A stretch of 54,381 bases of DNA from contig CAJYHS010000069.1 in NCBI GenBank assembly GCA_913774715.1, positions 1 to 54,381 of the forward strand, read 5' to 3'. Position numbers and translations under genes: made by a program. This document shows positions 45,477 through 54,236 of the stretch, piece after piece. Every line of letters starts with the position of its first letter. The first letter of the stretch is position 1. This DNA is from an uncultured Siphonobacter sp. GTDB lineage: Bacteria; Bacteroidota; Bacteroidia; Cytophagales; Spirosomataceae. The notes beneath the pieces were generated by a model that was not told where the DNA came from, did not search any database, and saw nothing but the letters and a program-made list of their open reading frames with translations.

Positions 45477-45676
45477 GCTTTTATTGTGTGTTTGGCTGGA
45501 TCATCTATTAGTTTCCTGTAAGGCTATTACTGTAAATGATCTATTATAATTCAAATCATCGGCTTTATAACTCTATAGAAAGGCAACTTTTATTAATGAC
45601 TACCTAGGCTCTACTAACAATAGTGTAGCCTTTTACAAGGGTCGGTTAAATCACTTGCAGAGAAGTTAAGTCTTCA
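45477..45676. other. Non-coding stretch after the pseudogene
   Basis: No gene is seen. An imperfect hairpin at about 45606-45632 (5 bp plus 3 bp around a 2x2 internal loop) is too weak to call a terminator. With 44946-45089 and the pseudogene this makes about 0.7 kb without an intact gene downstream of the tRNA. Confidence 0.6.
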
Positions 45677-48600
45677 TCAGTAAGCCGGGAAATAAACCGA
45701 AAAAACAGACCCTTCGCCTAATACACTTCGAGCCGTGATAGCTCCGCCGTGGTTATTCACCACGTTCTGGCAGATGGCGAGGCCTACACCTGTTCCAGCA
45801 AATTCATTTTTGCCATGTAATCGCTGGAAAACCTGGAATATCCGATCCCGATACTGTTCGTCAAACCCAATACCATTATCCTGAATATCAATCTGATGGT
45901 ACTCAGAGGCTTGCACGATAGGCTTGATGATAGAAGGTAAGGCCCTTACTTGAATTTTTTGGTATGTGATAGTAATCACAGGAATGGTAGAATTACCCGA
46001 GGCATCGCGACGACTAAATTTAAGGGCGTTGCTTAATAAATTCTGAAATAACTGCCGTAGCTGAGAAGCATCACCTTGCATGGAGGGTAAATCATCCTGA
46101 CGAATCTGAGCGTTAGACTCTTCAATTATTACGGATAAATTTTCCCGAACCTGTTCGAACGTTTCATTCAGGGAAACAGTCGTTAAAGTAATGTTATGGC
46201 TCGAAATTCGGGAGAAGGTAAGCAAGTCGTGAATGAGCAGGGACATGCGGCTGGCCGCATCCTGCATTCGGTTTAGGTATACTAATTCATCCTTTGCAGT
46301 AGGTTGGAATTTCTTCTTTAGTAAGTCCCCAAATTGTTGAATTTTACGTAAGGGTTCCTGTAAATCGTGACTGGCGATGTAGGCAAATTGCTCCAGGCTT
46401 TCATTCGAACGCATCAAAAGCAGGTTCGATTCTGCCAGCTCATCGACGGTAATGGCCAGCTTCTCATTCGTATTCATTAATTCCTCATTAGCGGCCGCCA
46501 GCTCTTCTGTTTGTTCCTGAACCTGACCTTCCAAAGAAAACTGAATTTTCCTCTGTTTGGTAACATCACGGGCAGTTCCACTAATTTTATAAGGCTGACC
46601 TTCAGAATCATAGAAGATTTTTCCCTGGGCGTGTAGGATACGTTCCGTTCCCGTGTGGATGGCTTCCAGCGTATACTCGACGTCGTAAGATCCATTCGGT
46701 AAAAAAGCCCCCGCAATAGCTTCTTTTAGCCGGGGTACATCCGATTCACGAACTGGTCTAAAGCTGGATTCAGGGGTGATTACTTCCTCTTTCTCGAATC
46801 CATACCACTGCCTGAGTCGATCAGAAAAAATGATTTCTTCGGTGTGTAGATTCATTTCCCAGGTACCTAACTCTGCGAGTTCAACGGCTCCTAAAAGATT
46901 TGTTTGAGCTTCAATGGCATTTTGACGCTGAACTACTACTTCTGTCACATCAATGGCAATGTCGAGAATGGCATAAATTTCGCCATTTTCATCGCGTAAG
47001 GGGGCATAATTACTGTTATAATAGTTATGCGTCATTACACCATTTTTCACGAAATGTACCTGATGGCCAAAGGCCTTCTGCATAACTCCAGTTTTATAAA
47101 CCAGCTCTAGCATACGAGGTGTCGACTGATCGCGAATCTCGGGCATTACCTCCAGTAAAGGCCTTCCTTCAATATCGGGACCCTTTCCTACAATGTCAAT
47201 AAAAGCCTGATTAGGTAACTCAATGATGTATTCAGGTCCCACAAAAAGGGCCATAGCCGCCGGAGCTGTGGCTATAATGGAACGAAGTCGAGCTTCGCTG
47301 GCTTCCACAATTCGTCGGGCTTTTACTTGTTCGGTAACGTGCGTAGCTACTACGAGAATTCCGGTTACTTCTGAGGGCTTCGGTAAGGAGCCAGTTTTAT
47401 ATTGCGGCTGGAAGTTGAGGTCAACATAAATGGTATCCAAAATGCCGTTGCGTACTAAGGTTACCCCTGTTTCTTTAGCTATGAAAGGGACACCTGTGGT
47501 CATTACTTCCCGTAAAGTCTGGTCAAAACCCTGCCCCGCCAGTTCGGGTAAGGCCTCCAATAAGGATTTTCCTATGAGTTGATCGGGGTGACGACCTACT
47601 AACTCACCATAAAAAGGATTCGCCATCTGGAAAGTCAGGTCCGAGCCCTGGACAATGGCAATGGCAACTGGGGACTGTTCAAAATAAGAGAGGAGTTGCC
47701 GCTGACTGTTTTCCAGCTTGAGTCGGCTGTAAACTTCATTGCTTACATCAATGGCTACGATCAGCGTGGCCGCCTGTCCGGTTTCTGTTAACAGGGGAGT
47801 GTAATGAAACTGGTAGTAATGTATTGTGGCCTGATTCGTACCTGAAGTGACCGGTAATTCTGGAGAAGTATAAGCCTGTCTACTGAGGTGAACCCGTTGT
47901 AGATCCTGAAGAAAATCCGGGTTGGTCCAATCTGCTAGGCTAATGGTGCAGGGTTTGCCAATGATTCCACGACCTTTATTCAATAATTTGAACATTGCTT
48001 CATTCGCAATTTCAAGGACTAGGTCTTCACCAGAGACCAAACCAGTAGCAATGGGTGATGCCGAGATTAATGTCTGGAAGCGAGTATAAATATCAATAGA
48101 TGACTGTTGTAAAGATGACTCTTTAAAAGTGGTGATGATGATTTTAAAAAAATCTGGCTTCCCTTTTCCATCGTAGAAGCAATTCCCTCTTACCCGGATC
48201 CGGTGTATAGAGCCATCATCCCAAACGACACGGGGTTCATAATAAATCTGACCCGTTTCGATAATGGCAGAATAGGCGGATTGTCTTAATAACTCATCTT
48301 CGGGATGAATGTAATGAACAAAGGCAGAACGAGTGGGTTTGGCCGCTGCATTCCCTGTCATCAGCCAGGCATAGGAGGGAGAGTATTCAATGGAGTCATT
48401 TTTAAGATTAACGATGCAGAAACCAACTTCCTTATTGTGAAATGCCAGTTCTGAAAGATTCCGGGAAAATTCTGAAAATAGCTGTAACTCTTCAATAATA
48501 CCGGTTACTTCCTGATGATTTCCCTGTACTAAACAGTTGCCTTTTAACCGACGAGGGTAACCCTTTTCTTTGGTTCGGAACTCCACATCAAAAGAAGAGG

Positions 48601-48850
48601 GAGCAGGGGATTGAAGTATCTCCAGAATCCGATTCTGATCTTCGGAATGAATGCATGCCAAAAAATCGAACAACGGAATGGGACTGGTGCCGGAGTAACC
48701 CAGTAAAGACAAAGCCAGGTTATTACACCAAACTTCCTGGGTTTGAGCATAGTAATTCCAGGTACCGATTCCGGCAGCCTGTAAAGCAAAATGCAGTCGC
48801 TCTGTTTCAGAGGAAAAGTCTTCATTCAAGGGCATAAAACTGCCGGGCAT
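45677..48850 (-). CDS. Soluble multi-PAS sensor histidine kinase
   Basis: This 1057-residue protein has no membrane segment or signal, so it senses inside the cell. Six PAS domains can be read in order, at about 11-130, 145-265, 270-395, 400-520, 530-655 and 660-785. They are followed by a coiled coil (about 790-835) and a HisKA domain with the phospho-accepting His in IASHDLQEPLRK. The HATPase_c domain has an N box (NALKFSRR), the DNGIGF G1 box and the GTGVGLAI G2 box. No response regulator is next to it. Such kinases pass signals to orphan regulators by phosphotransfer. The third to fifth PAS share the SPxA, NxxF/Y and GKxL patterns and look like internal duplications. A Met at residue 6 is an alternative start. 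Confidence 0.92.
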   Translation of the reverse strand: MPGSFMPLNEDFSSETERLHFALQAAGIGTWNYYAQTQEVWCNNLALSLLGYSGTSPIPLFDFLACIHSEDQNRILEILQSPAPSSFDVEFRTKEKGYPRRLKGNCLVQGNHQEVTGIIEELQLFSEFSRNLSELAFHNKEVGFCIVNLKNDSIEYSPSYAWLMTGNAAAKPTRSAFVHYIHPEDELLRQSAYSAIIETGQIYYEPRVVWDDGSIHRIRVRGNCFYDGKGKPDFFKIIITTFKESSLQQSSIDIYTRFQTLISASPIATGLVSGEDLVLEIANEAMFKLLNKGRGIIGKPCTISLADWTNPDFLQDLQRVHLSRQAYTSPELPVTSGTNQATIHYYQFHYTPLLTETGQAATLIVAIDVSNEVYSRLKLENSQRQLLSYFEQSPVAIAIVQGSDLTFQMANPFYGELVGRHPDQLIGKSLLEALPELAGQGFDQTLREVMTTGVPFIAKETGVTLVRNGILDTIYVDLNFQPQYKTGSLPKPSEVTGILVVATHVTEQVKARRIVEASEARLRSIIATAPAAMALFVGPEYIIELPNQAFIDIVGKGPDIEGRPLLEVMPEIRDQSTPRMLELVYKTGVMQKAFGHQVHFVKNGVMTHNYYNSNYAPLRDENGEIYAILDIAIDVTEVVVQRQNAIEAQTNLLGAVELAELGTWEMNLHTEEIIFSDRLRQWYGFEKEEVITPESSFRPVRESDVPRLKEAIAGAFLPNGSYDVEYTLEAIHTGTERILHAQGKIFYDSEGQPYKISGTARDVTKQRKIQFSLEGQVQEQTEELAAANEELMNTNEKLAITVDELAESNLLLMRSNESLEQFAYIASHDLQEPLRKIQQFGDLLKKKFQPTAKDELVYLNRMQDAASRMSLLIHDLLTFSRISSHNITLTTVSLNETFEQVRENLSVIIEESNAQIRQDDLPSMQGDASQLRQLFQNLLSNALKFSRRDASGNSTIPVITITYQKIQVRALPSIIKPIVQASEYHQIDIQDNGIGFDEQYRDRIFQVFQRLHGKNEFAGTGVGLAICQNVVNNHGGAITARSVLGEGSVFSVYFPAY

Positions 48851-49081
48851 TAGTTACTGATCGATTTTACTGCAAAATAACATAAACATAAGCTAAGTTC
48901 AGGAAAGTCAGAGAAGTAAGGCTAGAGGATTATGGGAAGATTAGATAAACCCATTGCGAAAGTTCAATTTTTTCAATCAATCTGATCTTAAAATAGGTTA
49001 TGAAAGACAAAAGCGGTTCTGCACGGATCCATACTTTTTGATGCTTTAAACGATTAATCTGCACTTCTAATCACAGAACCT

Positions 49082-50191
49082 ATGATTACTCGCCGAAACT
49101 TTCTTACCAGCACTTTAAAAGGGGCCGTTTTGTCAAGTACGGTTCCGGTGTTGGCTCCGCTTTGGACTGAAACTCCTGATATGATGAAAGAAATCCAGAA
49201 CAAAAAACACTACCGTCTGCCTTATCATTCCGGGTTAGGTGGCGTGGCCATTGGAAATGGTTTCAAACCTACTTCTGATGAGGATGCTCATGAAGCTCTG
49301 GAAGCTGCCTGGGCAGAAGGGGTCCGTTATTTTGATACGTCTCCCTGGTATGGACTGGGCTTGAGTGAAAGGCGTTTTGGACATTTTCTCAAGAACCAAA
49401 AACGGGAAGATTACATACTTTCAACGAAGGTGGGACGCTTGCTAAAAGCAACTTCAAAACCCCCCAAAGCTCTCTGGCAAAATCCTTCGCCTTTTCAGCA
49501 CGAATATGATTATACAGCTGCTGGGGTTCGCCGTTCAGTGGAAGATAGTTTGCAGCGTTTGGGGGTAAATAGCATTGATATGGTGTTCATTCACGATCTA
49601 TCACCCGATAATGGTGATTTAAAGGAACGCTGGACAGAACAATTTGAAATTGCGGTCAAAGGAGCCATGCCCGAATTGACCAAAATGCGGGAAGAAGGGA
49701 TTATCAAAGGCTGGGGACTGGGCGTTAATACCCTTGAGCCCATTCTGAAAAGCCTTGAAGTGGCCGATCCTGATATCTTCCTTTCTGCTACTCAATACTC
49801 GCTTATGGATCATCAGGATGCTCTGGATCGACTGTTTCCGGCGTGTGCGAAAAAGGACGTCTCCCTGGTCATAGGTGCACCGCTGAACGCAGGTTTTCTG
49901 GCGGGTGTGGATCGCTATAATTACAGTGGCAAAATGCCCGAGGGTTATAAGGAAAAACGTGATAAGATGAGGACCATTGCTCAAAATCACGGAACGGATT
50001 TGCGAACCCTTGCTCTCCATTTTTCAGCGGCCCCGTCTGTCGTTGCAGCGATTATCCCTGGAGCACGGACGGCTCAGCAGGCCTCAGAAAATGCGATTTC
50101 TATGAAGGCAAAGGTGCCAGCCGAAGTATGGAAAGAATTGAAAGCTGAGAAGCTGATTTCAGAACAGGCACCTACACCCAAATCCGCTTAA
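49082..50191 (+). CDS. Tat-exported aldo/keto reductase
   Basis: This 369-residue protein has a twin-arginine leader (TRRNFLT, hydrophobic to about residue 27) followed by an (alpha/beta)8 aldo/keto reductase. The catalytic tetrad is visible as Asp85, Tyr90 (FDTSPWYG), Lys116 (STKVG) and His171 (FIHDL). It resembles the L-fucose/D-threo-aldose dehydrogenase branch, which oxidises sugars with NAD(P). The secreted Gfo/Idh/MocA enzyme and the GH92 mannosidase nearby fit extracytoplasmic sugar handling. It is separated from GH92 by two hairpins, so it is probably its own transcript. Confidence 0.88.
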   Translation: MITRRNFLTSTLKGAVLSSTVPVLAPLWTETPDMMKEIQNKKHYRLPYHSGLGGVAIGNGFKPTSDEDAHEALEAAWAEGVRYFDTSPWYGLGLSERRFGHFLKNQKREDYILSTKVGRLLKATSKPPKALWQNPSPFQHEYDYTAAGVRRSVEDSLQRLGVNSIDMVFIHDLSPDNGDLKERWTEQFEIAVKGAMPELTKMREEGIIKGWGLGVNTLEPILKSLEVADPDIFLSATQYSLMDHQDALDRLFPACAKKDVSLVIGAPLNAGFLAGVDRYNYSGKMPEGYKEKRDKMRTIAQNHGTDLRTLALHFSAAPSVVAAIIPGARTAQQASENAISMKAKVPAEVWKELKAEKLISEQAPTPKSA

Positions 50192-50201
50192 TTCTTTTAC
50201 A

Positions 50202-50234
50202 AGAAACCCTGCTCGCATGACAAGCAGGGTTTCT
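50202..50234. terminator. Hairpin after the aldo/keto reductase gene
   Basis: A perfect 12-bp stem (50202-50213 with 50223-50234) with a 9-base loop starts ten bases after the stop. No T-run follows, so termination is less certain than at the next hairpin. Confidence 0.55.
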
Positions 50235-50317
50235 GGATTACTTACTTCAGTTACTAAGCACATATAGGTAGAAAAAGCAGTACCAGAACTACTTAAATAG
50301 CTGGTTATATGGATCAT

Positions 50318-50355
50318 AAAAGCCTCCTGATTCTACTTCAGGAGGCTTTTTAGTT
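50318..50355 (+). terminator. Intrinsic terminator before the GH92 gene
   Basis: A perfect 13-bp stem (50318-50330 with 50338-50350) with a 7-base loop ends in a T-run. Of the 381-base gap 50192-50572, the part after this hairpin (to 50572) is AT-rich. It has a short minus-strand open frame (50368-50583) judged spurious and no certain promoter. Confidence 0.85.
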
Positions 50356-50572
50356 AAAAAATAGAACTTAGAGAATGACTTTTCCCGATTTCCGGGGCAG
50401 TAAAAAATGTTTAAAAAAAAGGAGTTCTATTTCCGTATTATGTGCTATAATTTGTATGAAATCAGTCCATAAACAAAGGATAGACTGAATCGTTGAAAGA
50501 CGAATCAACCCTATATCCTGGCTTATAACCATCAAAGACTCCTCAAAAACTTTAATTTTTAAGAAAAAACAG

Positions 50573-52858
50573 ATGCGAATCATACTTACGCTAGGATTTC
50601 AATTCGTTGCTCTCTTCGCCTTTGCTCAAAAGAATCTGGTTCCTTATGTCAGGCCACTGATTGGTACAGAGAAAATGGGGCATACCTTTCCCGGGGCTAC
50701 CGTACCTTTTGGCTCCGTTCAGTTAAGTCCTGATTCAGACACGATTTCCTATGAACTTAAGGGTAAGTACAACGGCGACGTTTACAAGTACTGTGCAGGA
50801 TATAAGTATGAAGACAAGACGATTGTAGGTTTTAGCCACACGCATTTCAGCGGAACCGGACACTCTGATTTAGGAGACTTTCTCATTATGCCGACGCAGG
50901 GTAAACTGCAACTAAATCCTGGGGTAGCTTCTGACCCAAAAACAGGTTACCGTTCGGCTTTCTCCCATAAGAATGAAGTAGCGGAGGCGGGTTATTACCA
51001 GGTAAAACTCGATGATGATAATATTCTGGCCGAATTGACGGCCTCTAAACGTGTGGGTTTCCACCAGTACACCTTTCCGCAATCGAACGATTCTCACATT
51101 ATTCTGGATTTGGCTTCGGGTATCTATAACTACGATGACAAAGTAATCTGGACGTACGTTCGGGTTATTAATGATTCGCTTATCACGGGTTACCGCCAGA
51201 CCAACGGCTGGGCCCGTACCCGCACGGAATACTTTGCTTTGTCTTTCTCCAAACCTTTCAAATCTTATGGGCAAAGGAATCTCGATAAGAGTCAGGTGTA
51301 TCGGGGTTTTTGGCGGAAGTTCGATCAGAATCATAATTTCCCTGAAATTGCCGGGAAACGTATTCGGATGCACTTCGATTTTGCAACGGCAGCAGGAGAG
51401 AAGATCAAGCTGAAAATGGCGATTTCACCCGTAAGCCAGGAAAATGCCCTGGCAAACCTGAACGAAGAAGTACCTCACTGGGACTTTAATCGGGTAAAAA
51501 CAGAAGCTCAGACGGCCTGGAATAAGGAGTTGAATAAGATACAGATAGAATCTTCCGAGGATAACCTGATCAACTTCTATACGTCGATGTATCATACGTT
51601 CATTAATCCCACGGAATACATGGATGCCAATCGACAGTACAAGGGCTTGGATCAGGGCGTTCATACCGCAGAGGATTTTGTGAATTACACCACCTTCTCA
51701 CTTTGGGATACCTATCGGGCTTTGCATCCGTATTTCAATATCATCCAGCCTTCGCGAAATAACGATATGGTAAAATCCATGATGGCTCATTATGATCAAA
51801 GTGCCCTCAAAATGTTACCCATCTGGTCGCATTACGCCAATGAAAACTGGTGTATGAGTGGCTATCACAGCGTTTCGGTAGTGGCTGATGCGATCATCAA
51901 AGGCGTGTATACGGGAGATGCCACCAGGGCTCTGGAAGCCTGCATCGCCACGTCCAACCACCGCGATTATGAAGGAATTGGGGACTATATCGATGCAGGA
52001 TACGTTCCGGCAGATAAAAATGGAACGTCTGTTTCCAATACGCTTGAGTACGCCTATGATGACTGGTGTATTGCTCAAATTGCGAAGAAACTGAATCGTC
52101 AGGAGGTGTATGAAACGTATTTGAAGCGTTCACAAAACTGGAAAAACGTGTACGACAAATCGATTGGATTCATGCGTCCCAGACTGGCAGATGGTAGCTT
52201 CAAGAAAGAATTTGATGTATTAAGTACGCATGGGCAGGGTTTCATCGAAGGAAACACCTGGAATTACAGCTTCTTCGTCCCGCATGATCCTGCTACGATG
52301 ATGGAAATGATGGGGGGGGCTAAGAAATTTGCTACCCGTCTGGATACCTTATTTTCGATGCATTTACCCGATAAGTTCTTCGCTGAAACGGAAGACATTT
52401 CCCGTGAGGGAATCATCGGCGGCTATGTTCATGGAAATGAACCGGCTCACCACGTAGCGTATTTATATAACTGGGCAGGCCAACCCTGGAAAACGCAACA
52501 ACGCGTACGGATGATTCTGAATATGCAATATAAGCCTACTTCCGATGGGTTAGGGGGTAACGACGATTGCGGGCAGATGAGTGCGTGGTATATTTTCTCC
52601 TCTTTAGGTTTTTATCCCGTTGCTCCCGGATCGGACTTATATTCGTTGGGAAGTCCAGCGGTAAAAAATGCTGTTCTGAATCTTGAAAATGGTAAGACCT
52701 TTACAGTCGAAGCCTTGAATCAGAACGATAAAAATGTGTACGTTCAGAAAGTGTTATTGAACGGTAATCCCGTAACGAATTATACCCTTTCGCATGCTGA
52801 TATCATGAATGGAGGCAAACTAACGTTCCATATGTCGGCCAAGCCGGCTAAGAAATAA
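50573..52858 (+). CDS. Secreted GH92 alpha-mannosidase
   Basis: This 761-residue glycoside hydrolase of family 92, a calcium-dependent exo-alpha-mannosidase family abundant in Bacteroidota, trims alpha-linked mannose from N-glycans or mannans. It has a signal peptide (1-19, ending FAFAQ) and an N-terminal beta-sandwich with YVRPLIGTEKMGHTFPGATVPFG and the GFSHTHFSGTGHSD block. A C-terminal (alpha/alpha)6 domain follows, with GNTWNYSFFVPHD, the GNEPAHH segment and the GGNDDCGQMSAWY catalytic region. No SusC/SusD pair is adjacent, so this is not an obvious polysaccharide-utilisation locus. Confidence 0.94.
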   Translation: MRIILTLGFQFVALFAFAQKNLVPYVRPLIGTEKMGHTFPGATVPFGSVQLSPDSDTISYELKGKYNGDVYKYCAGYKYEDKTIVGFSHTHFSGTGHSDLGDFLIMPTQGKLQLNPGVASDPKTGYRSAFSHKNEVAEAGYYQVKLDDDNILAELTASKRVGFHQYTFPQSNDSHIILDLASGIYNYDDKVIWTYVRVINDSLITGYRQTNGWARTRTEYFALSFSKPFKSYGQRNLDKSQVYRGFWRKFDQNHNFPEIAGKRIRMHFDFATAAGEKIKLKMAISPVSQENALANLNEEVPHWDFNRVKTEAQTAWNKELNKIQIESSEDNLINFYTSMYHTFINPTEYMDANRQYKGLDQGVHTAEDFVNYTTFSLWDTYRALHPYFNIIQPSRNNDMVKSMMAHYDQSALKMLPIWSHYANENWCMSGYHSVSVVADAIIKGVYTGDATRALEACIATSNHRDYEGIGDYIDAGYVPADKNGTSVSNTLEYAYDDWCIAQIAKKLNRQEVYETYLKRSQNWKNVYDKSIGFMRPRLADGSFKKEFDVLSTHGQGFIEGNTWNYSFFVPHDPATMMEMMGGAKKFATRLDTLFSMHLPDKFFAETEDISREGIIGGYVHGNEPAHHVAYLYNWAGQPWKTQQRVRMILNMQYKPTSDGLGGNDDCGQMSAWYIFSSLGFYPVAPGSDLYSLGSPAVKNAVLNLENGKTFTVEALNQNDKNVYVQKVLLNGNPVTNYTLSHADIMNGGKLTFHMSAKPAKK

Positions 52859-52873
52859 AAGGTTACTAGTGCC

Positions 52874-52919
52874 TATAACAAAAAATGCTGACTCAATAGA
52901 GTCAGCATTTTTTGTTATA
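52874..52919. terminator. Bidirectional terminator overlapping the DUF3431 stop codon
   Basis: A perfect 21-bp stem (52874-52894 with 52899-52919) with a 4-base loop and A/T runs at both ends lies between the GH92 gene and the convergent DUF3431 gene. The stop of the latter (52915-52917) is in the right arm. Confidence 0.92.
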
Positions 52920-53580
52920 AAGACTGATGTCGCATGGGTTTGAGATGAACTGTCTCACGACCTTGAAGAATTTCATCTGGGATACCCTTCACTCCGAAAA
53001 CTCGATCCCAGGTTCGTTCGTAACAATGAGCTGCATCCGGGAAATGGATTGAAAGATCAAGAGCTTGTTGGTAATAAGATTTCGACTTTTGTTGAATTAT
53101 TTCCCGATGAATGATGAATTGAGCACCCAATACGAACGTATATTTCTCGGGACCTTCTGTACCCGTTAAGGCTCGGTAATAACCCGCAATATCCAGTCCG
53201 CGGGCGTCTTCGTTTTTACTCCAGGTCTTGAATAATTTTTCTCCGGCTTTATCATCGGTATCAATCAAGTGACCGAGCCATTTGAAATCTTCCACAACCA
53301 GTTCCCCGGCGGCTAATTCGCGTAAAGTTTTATGAAAGTCATACGCATGGTCAAAGGGCTTTCCTTGGCAGAAAACCGTGATTTCAGCCAGAGAATCGTA
53401 CTTTTCTATGATGTGATGGAGATACGTATGAGCTTCTCGGCCCAGGTTAGGTAAAGGCAGTCCTGACTCGAAAATTTGAGAGGAATCTTTGTGGTAAACT
53501 GTCTGATGAATAGTCTTCGGGACTTTACGAAGCCAGTTCAGATTTTCGTTGTAATGGGCAACGACTAATTCAAATTGCAT
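52915..53580 (-). CDS. DUF3431 domain protein
   Basis: This 221-residue protein matches DUF3431: an N-terminal LVVAHYNENLNWL strand, the LPNLGREAHTYLHHIIEKYD block, and the TVFCQGKPFDHA segment, followed by a C-terminal AQFIIHREII and YERTWDRVFG region. The fold is thought to resemble glycosyltransferases, and the family occurs in bacteria and fungi without a proven activity. No signal peptide is seen. The Met at 53580 (MQFELVV) starts the domain directly and is preferred over 53595. It is isolated from the polysaccharide locus. Confidence 0.87.
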   Translation of the reverse strand: MQFELVVAHYNENLNWLRKVPKTIHQTVYHKDSSQIFESGLPLPNLGREAHTYLHHIIEKYDSLAEITVFCQGKPFDHAYDFHKTLRELAAGELVVEDFKWLGHLIDTDDKAGEKLFKTWSKNEDARGLDIAGYYRALTGTEGPEKYTFVLGAQFIIHREIIQQKSKSYYQQALDLSIHFPDAAHCYERTWDRVFGVKGIPDEILQGRETVHLKPMRHQSL

Positions 53581-53667
53581 CCGGCAAAAATACATAATTC
53601 CGGGGAGGTGGTGGCACTGCTTTTTTATTTATAGGGACATATCCAAAACCACAAAATAGATAAGATC

Positions 53668-54021
53668 ATGTTTAATCGTCATAAAGAGAAACACGCCGGA
53701 ACATCACTTGGATCAGCAACTGCCGATACCAATCTAGTAAATAATCAGGGATCGTCTTCAGAAGCTGGTAAAAACAGCACCATTACTCAACCCATCGAGA
53801 AACCCGTGGGTGGACCTTATGATCCTGAAGAGGACATTGTAGAAAAACAGGAAGGATCAGATAAAGTATACGGTGAAGATCCGTCACCAGAAGCAAGATT
53901 TTTAAACGACGCTAATGCCACGCATGATCGTCGTTACAAGGATCTGGAGGAACGTTTTCCCGAAGATGATGAACTCGCTGGCGATGAACCCCGCCCCGAG
54001 CGTGACATTCCTCTGGTATAA
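53668..54021 (+). CDS. Small acidic, probably disordered protein
   Basis: I do not recognise this 117-residue protein. It has a basic start (MFNRHKEKH), then a low-complexity Ser/Asn/Gly/Thr stretch, and an acidic C-terminal half rich in Asp, Glu and Pro (GGPYDPEEDI, PEDDELAGDEPRP). No signal, membrane segment or cysteine is present, and it has few hydrophobics, so it is likely unstructured. It is preceded by a plausible AT-rich leader and followed by a strong terminator, which supports a real gene. Confidence 0.6.
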   Translation: MFNRHKEKHAGTSLGSATADTNLVNNQGSSSEAGKNSTITQPIEKPVGGPYDPEEDIVEKQEGSDKVYGEDPSPEARFLNDANATHDRRYKDLEERFPEDDELAGDEPRPERDIPLV

Positions 54022-54042
54022 TAAAGCACAATTTTAAGCTTT

Positions 54043-54090
54043 AAAGCAAGCGTGATCAAGACTAAGGTCCTGATCACGCTTGCTTTTTTT
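54043..54090 (+). terminator. Intrinsic terminator after the acidic-protein gene
   Basis: A perfect 16-bp stem (54043-54058 with 54071-54086) with a 12-base loop is followed by a T-run. Confidence 0.9.
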
Positions 54091-54135
54091 GTAATGATTG
54101 TAAATCTTTTAAAATCCTGGTAACTAATATTTTGC

Positions 54136-54180
54136 GAGTAAATATGTATTTCACTAAATAAAAATTTACTCAAATAAGTA
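54136..54180. promoter_or_regulatory. Candidate operator/partition-site inverted repeats upstream of parA
   Basis: GAGTAAAT (54136-54143) is repeated inverted as ATTTACTC (54164-54171), and a third TACT...AGTA pair lies at 54167-54180. They stand in very AT-rich DNA 57-100 bases before a ParA-family gene. Such repeats can bind a ParA or ParB regulator, but this is only a suggestion. Confidence 0.3.
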
Positions 54181-54236
54181 AAATAAATGAAGTAGGTCTA
54201 TGTTTCAATCCGTATAATTGTTGAAATCTTAAGCTT

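Noticed and set aside
45606-45632. Terminator after the histidine kinase
   Set aside because: The stem has a 2x2 internal loop and no T-run on the minus strand.
50368-50583. Minus-strand open frame of 71 residues upstream of GH92
   Set aside because: It overlaps the GH92 start and lies in AT-rich promoter DNA, with no family-like motif or separate signals.
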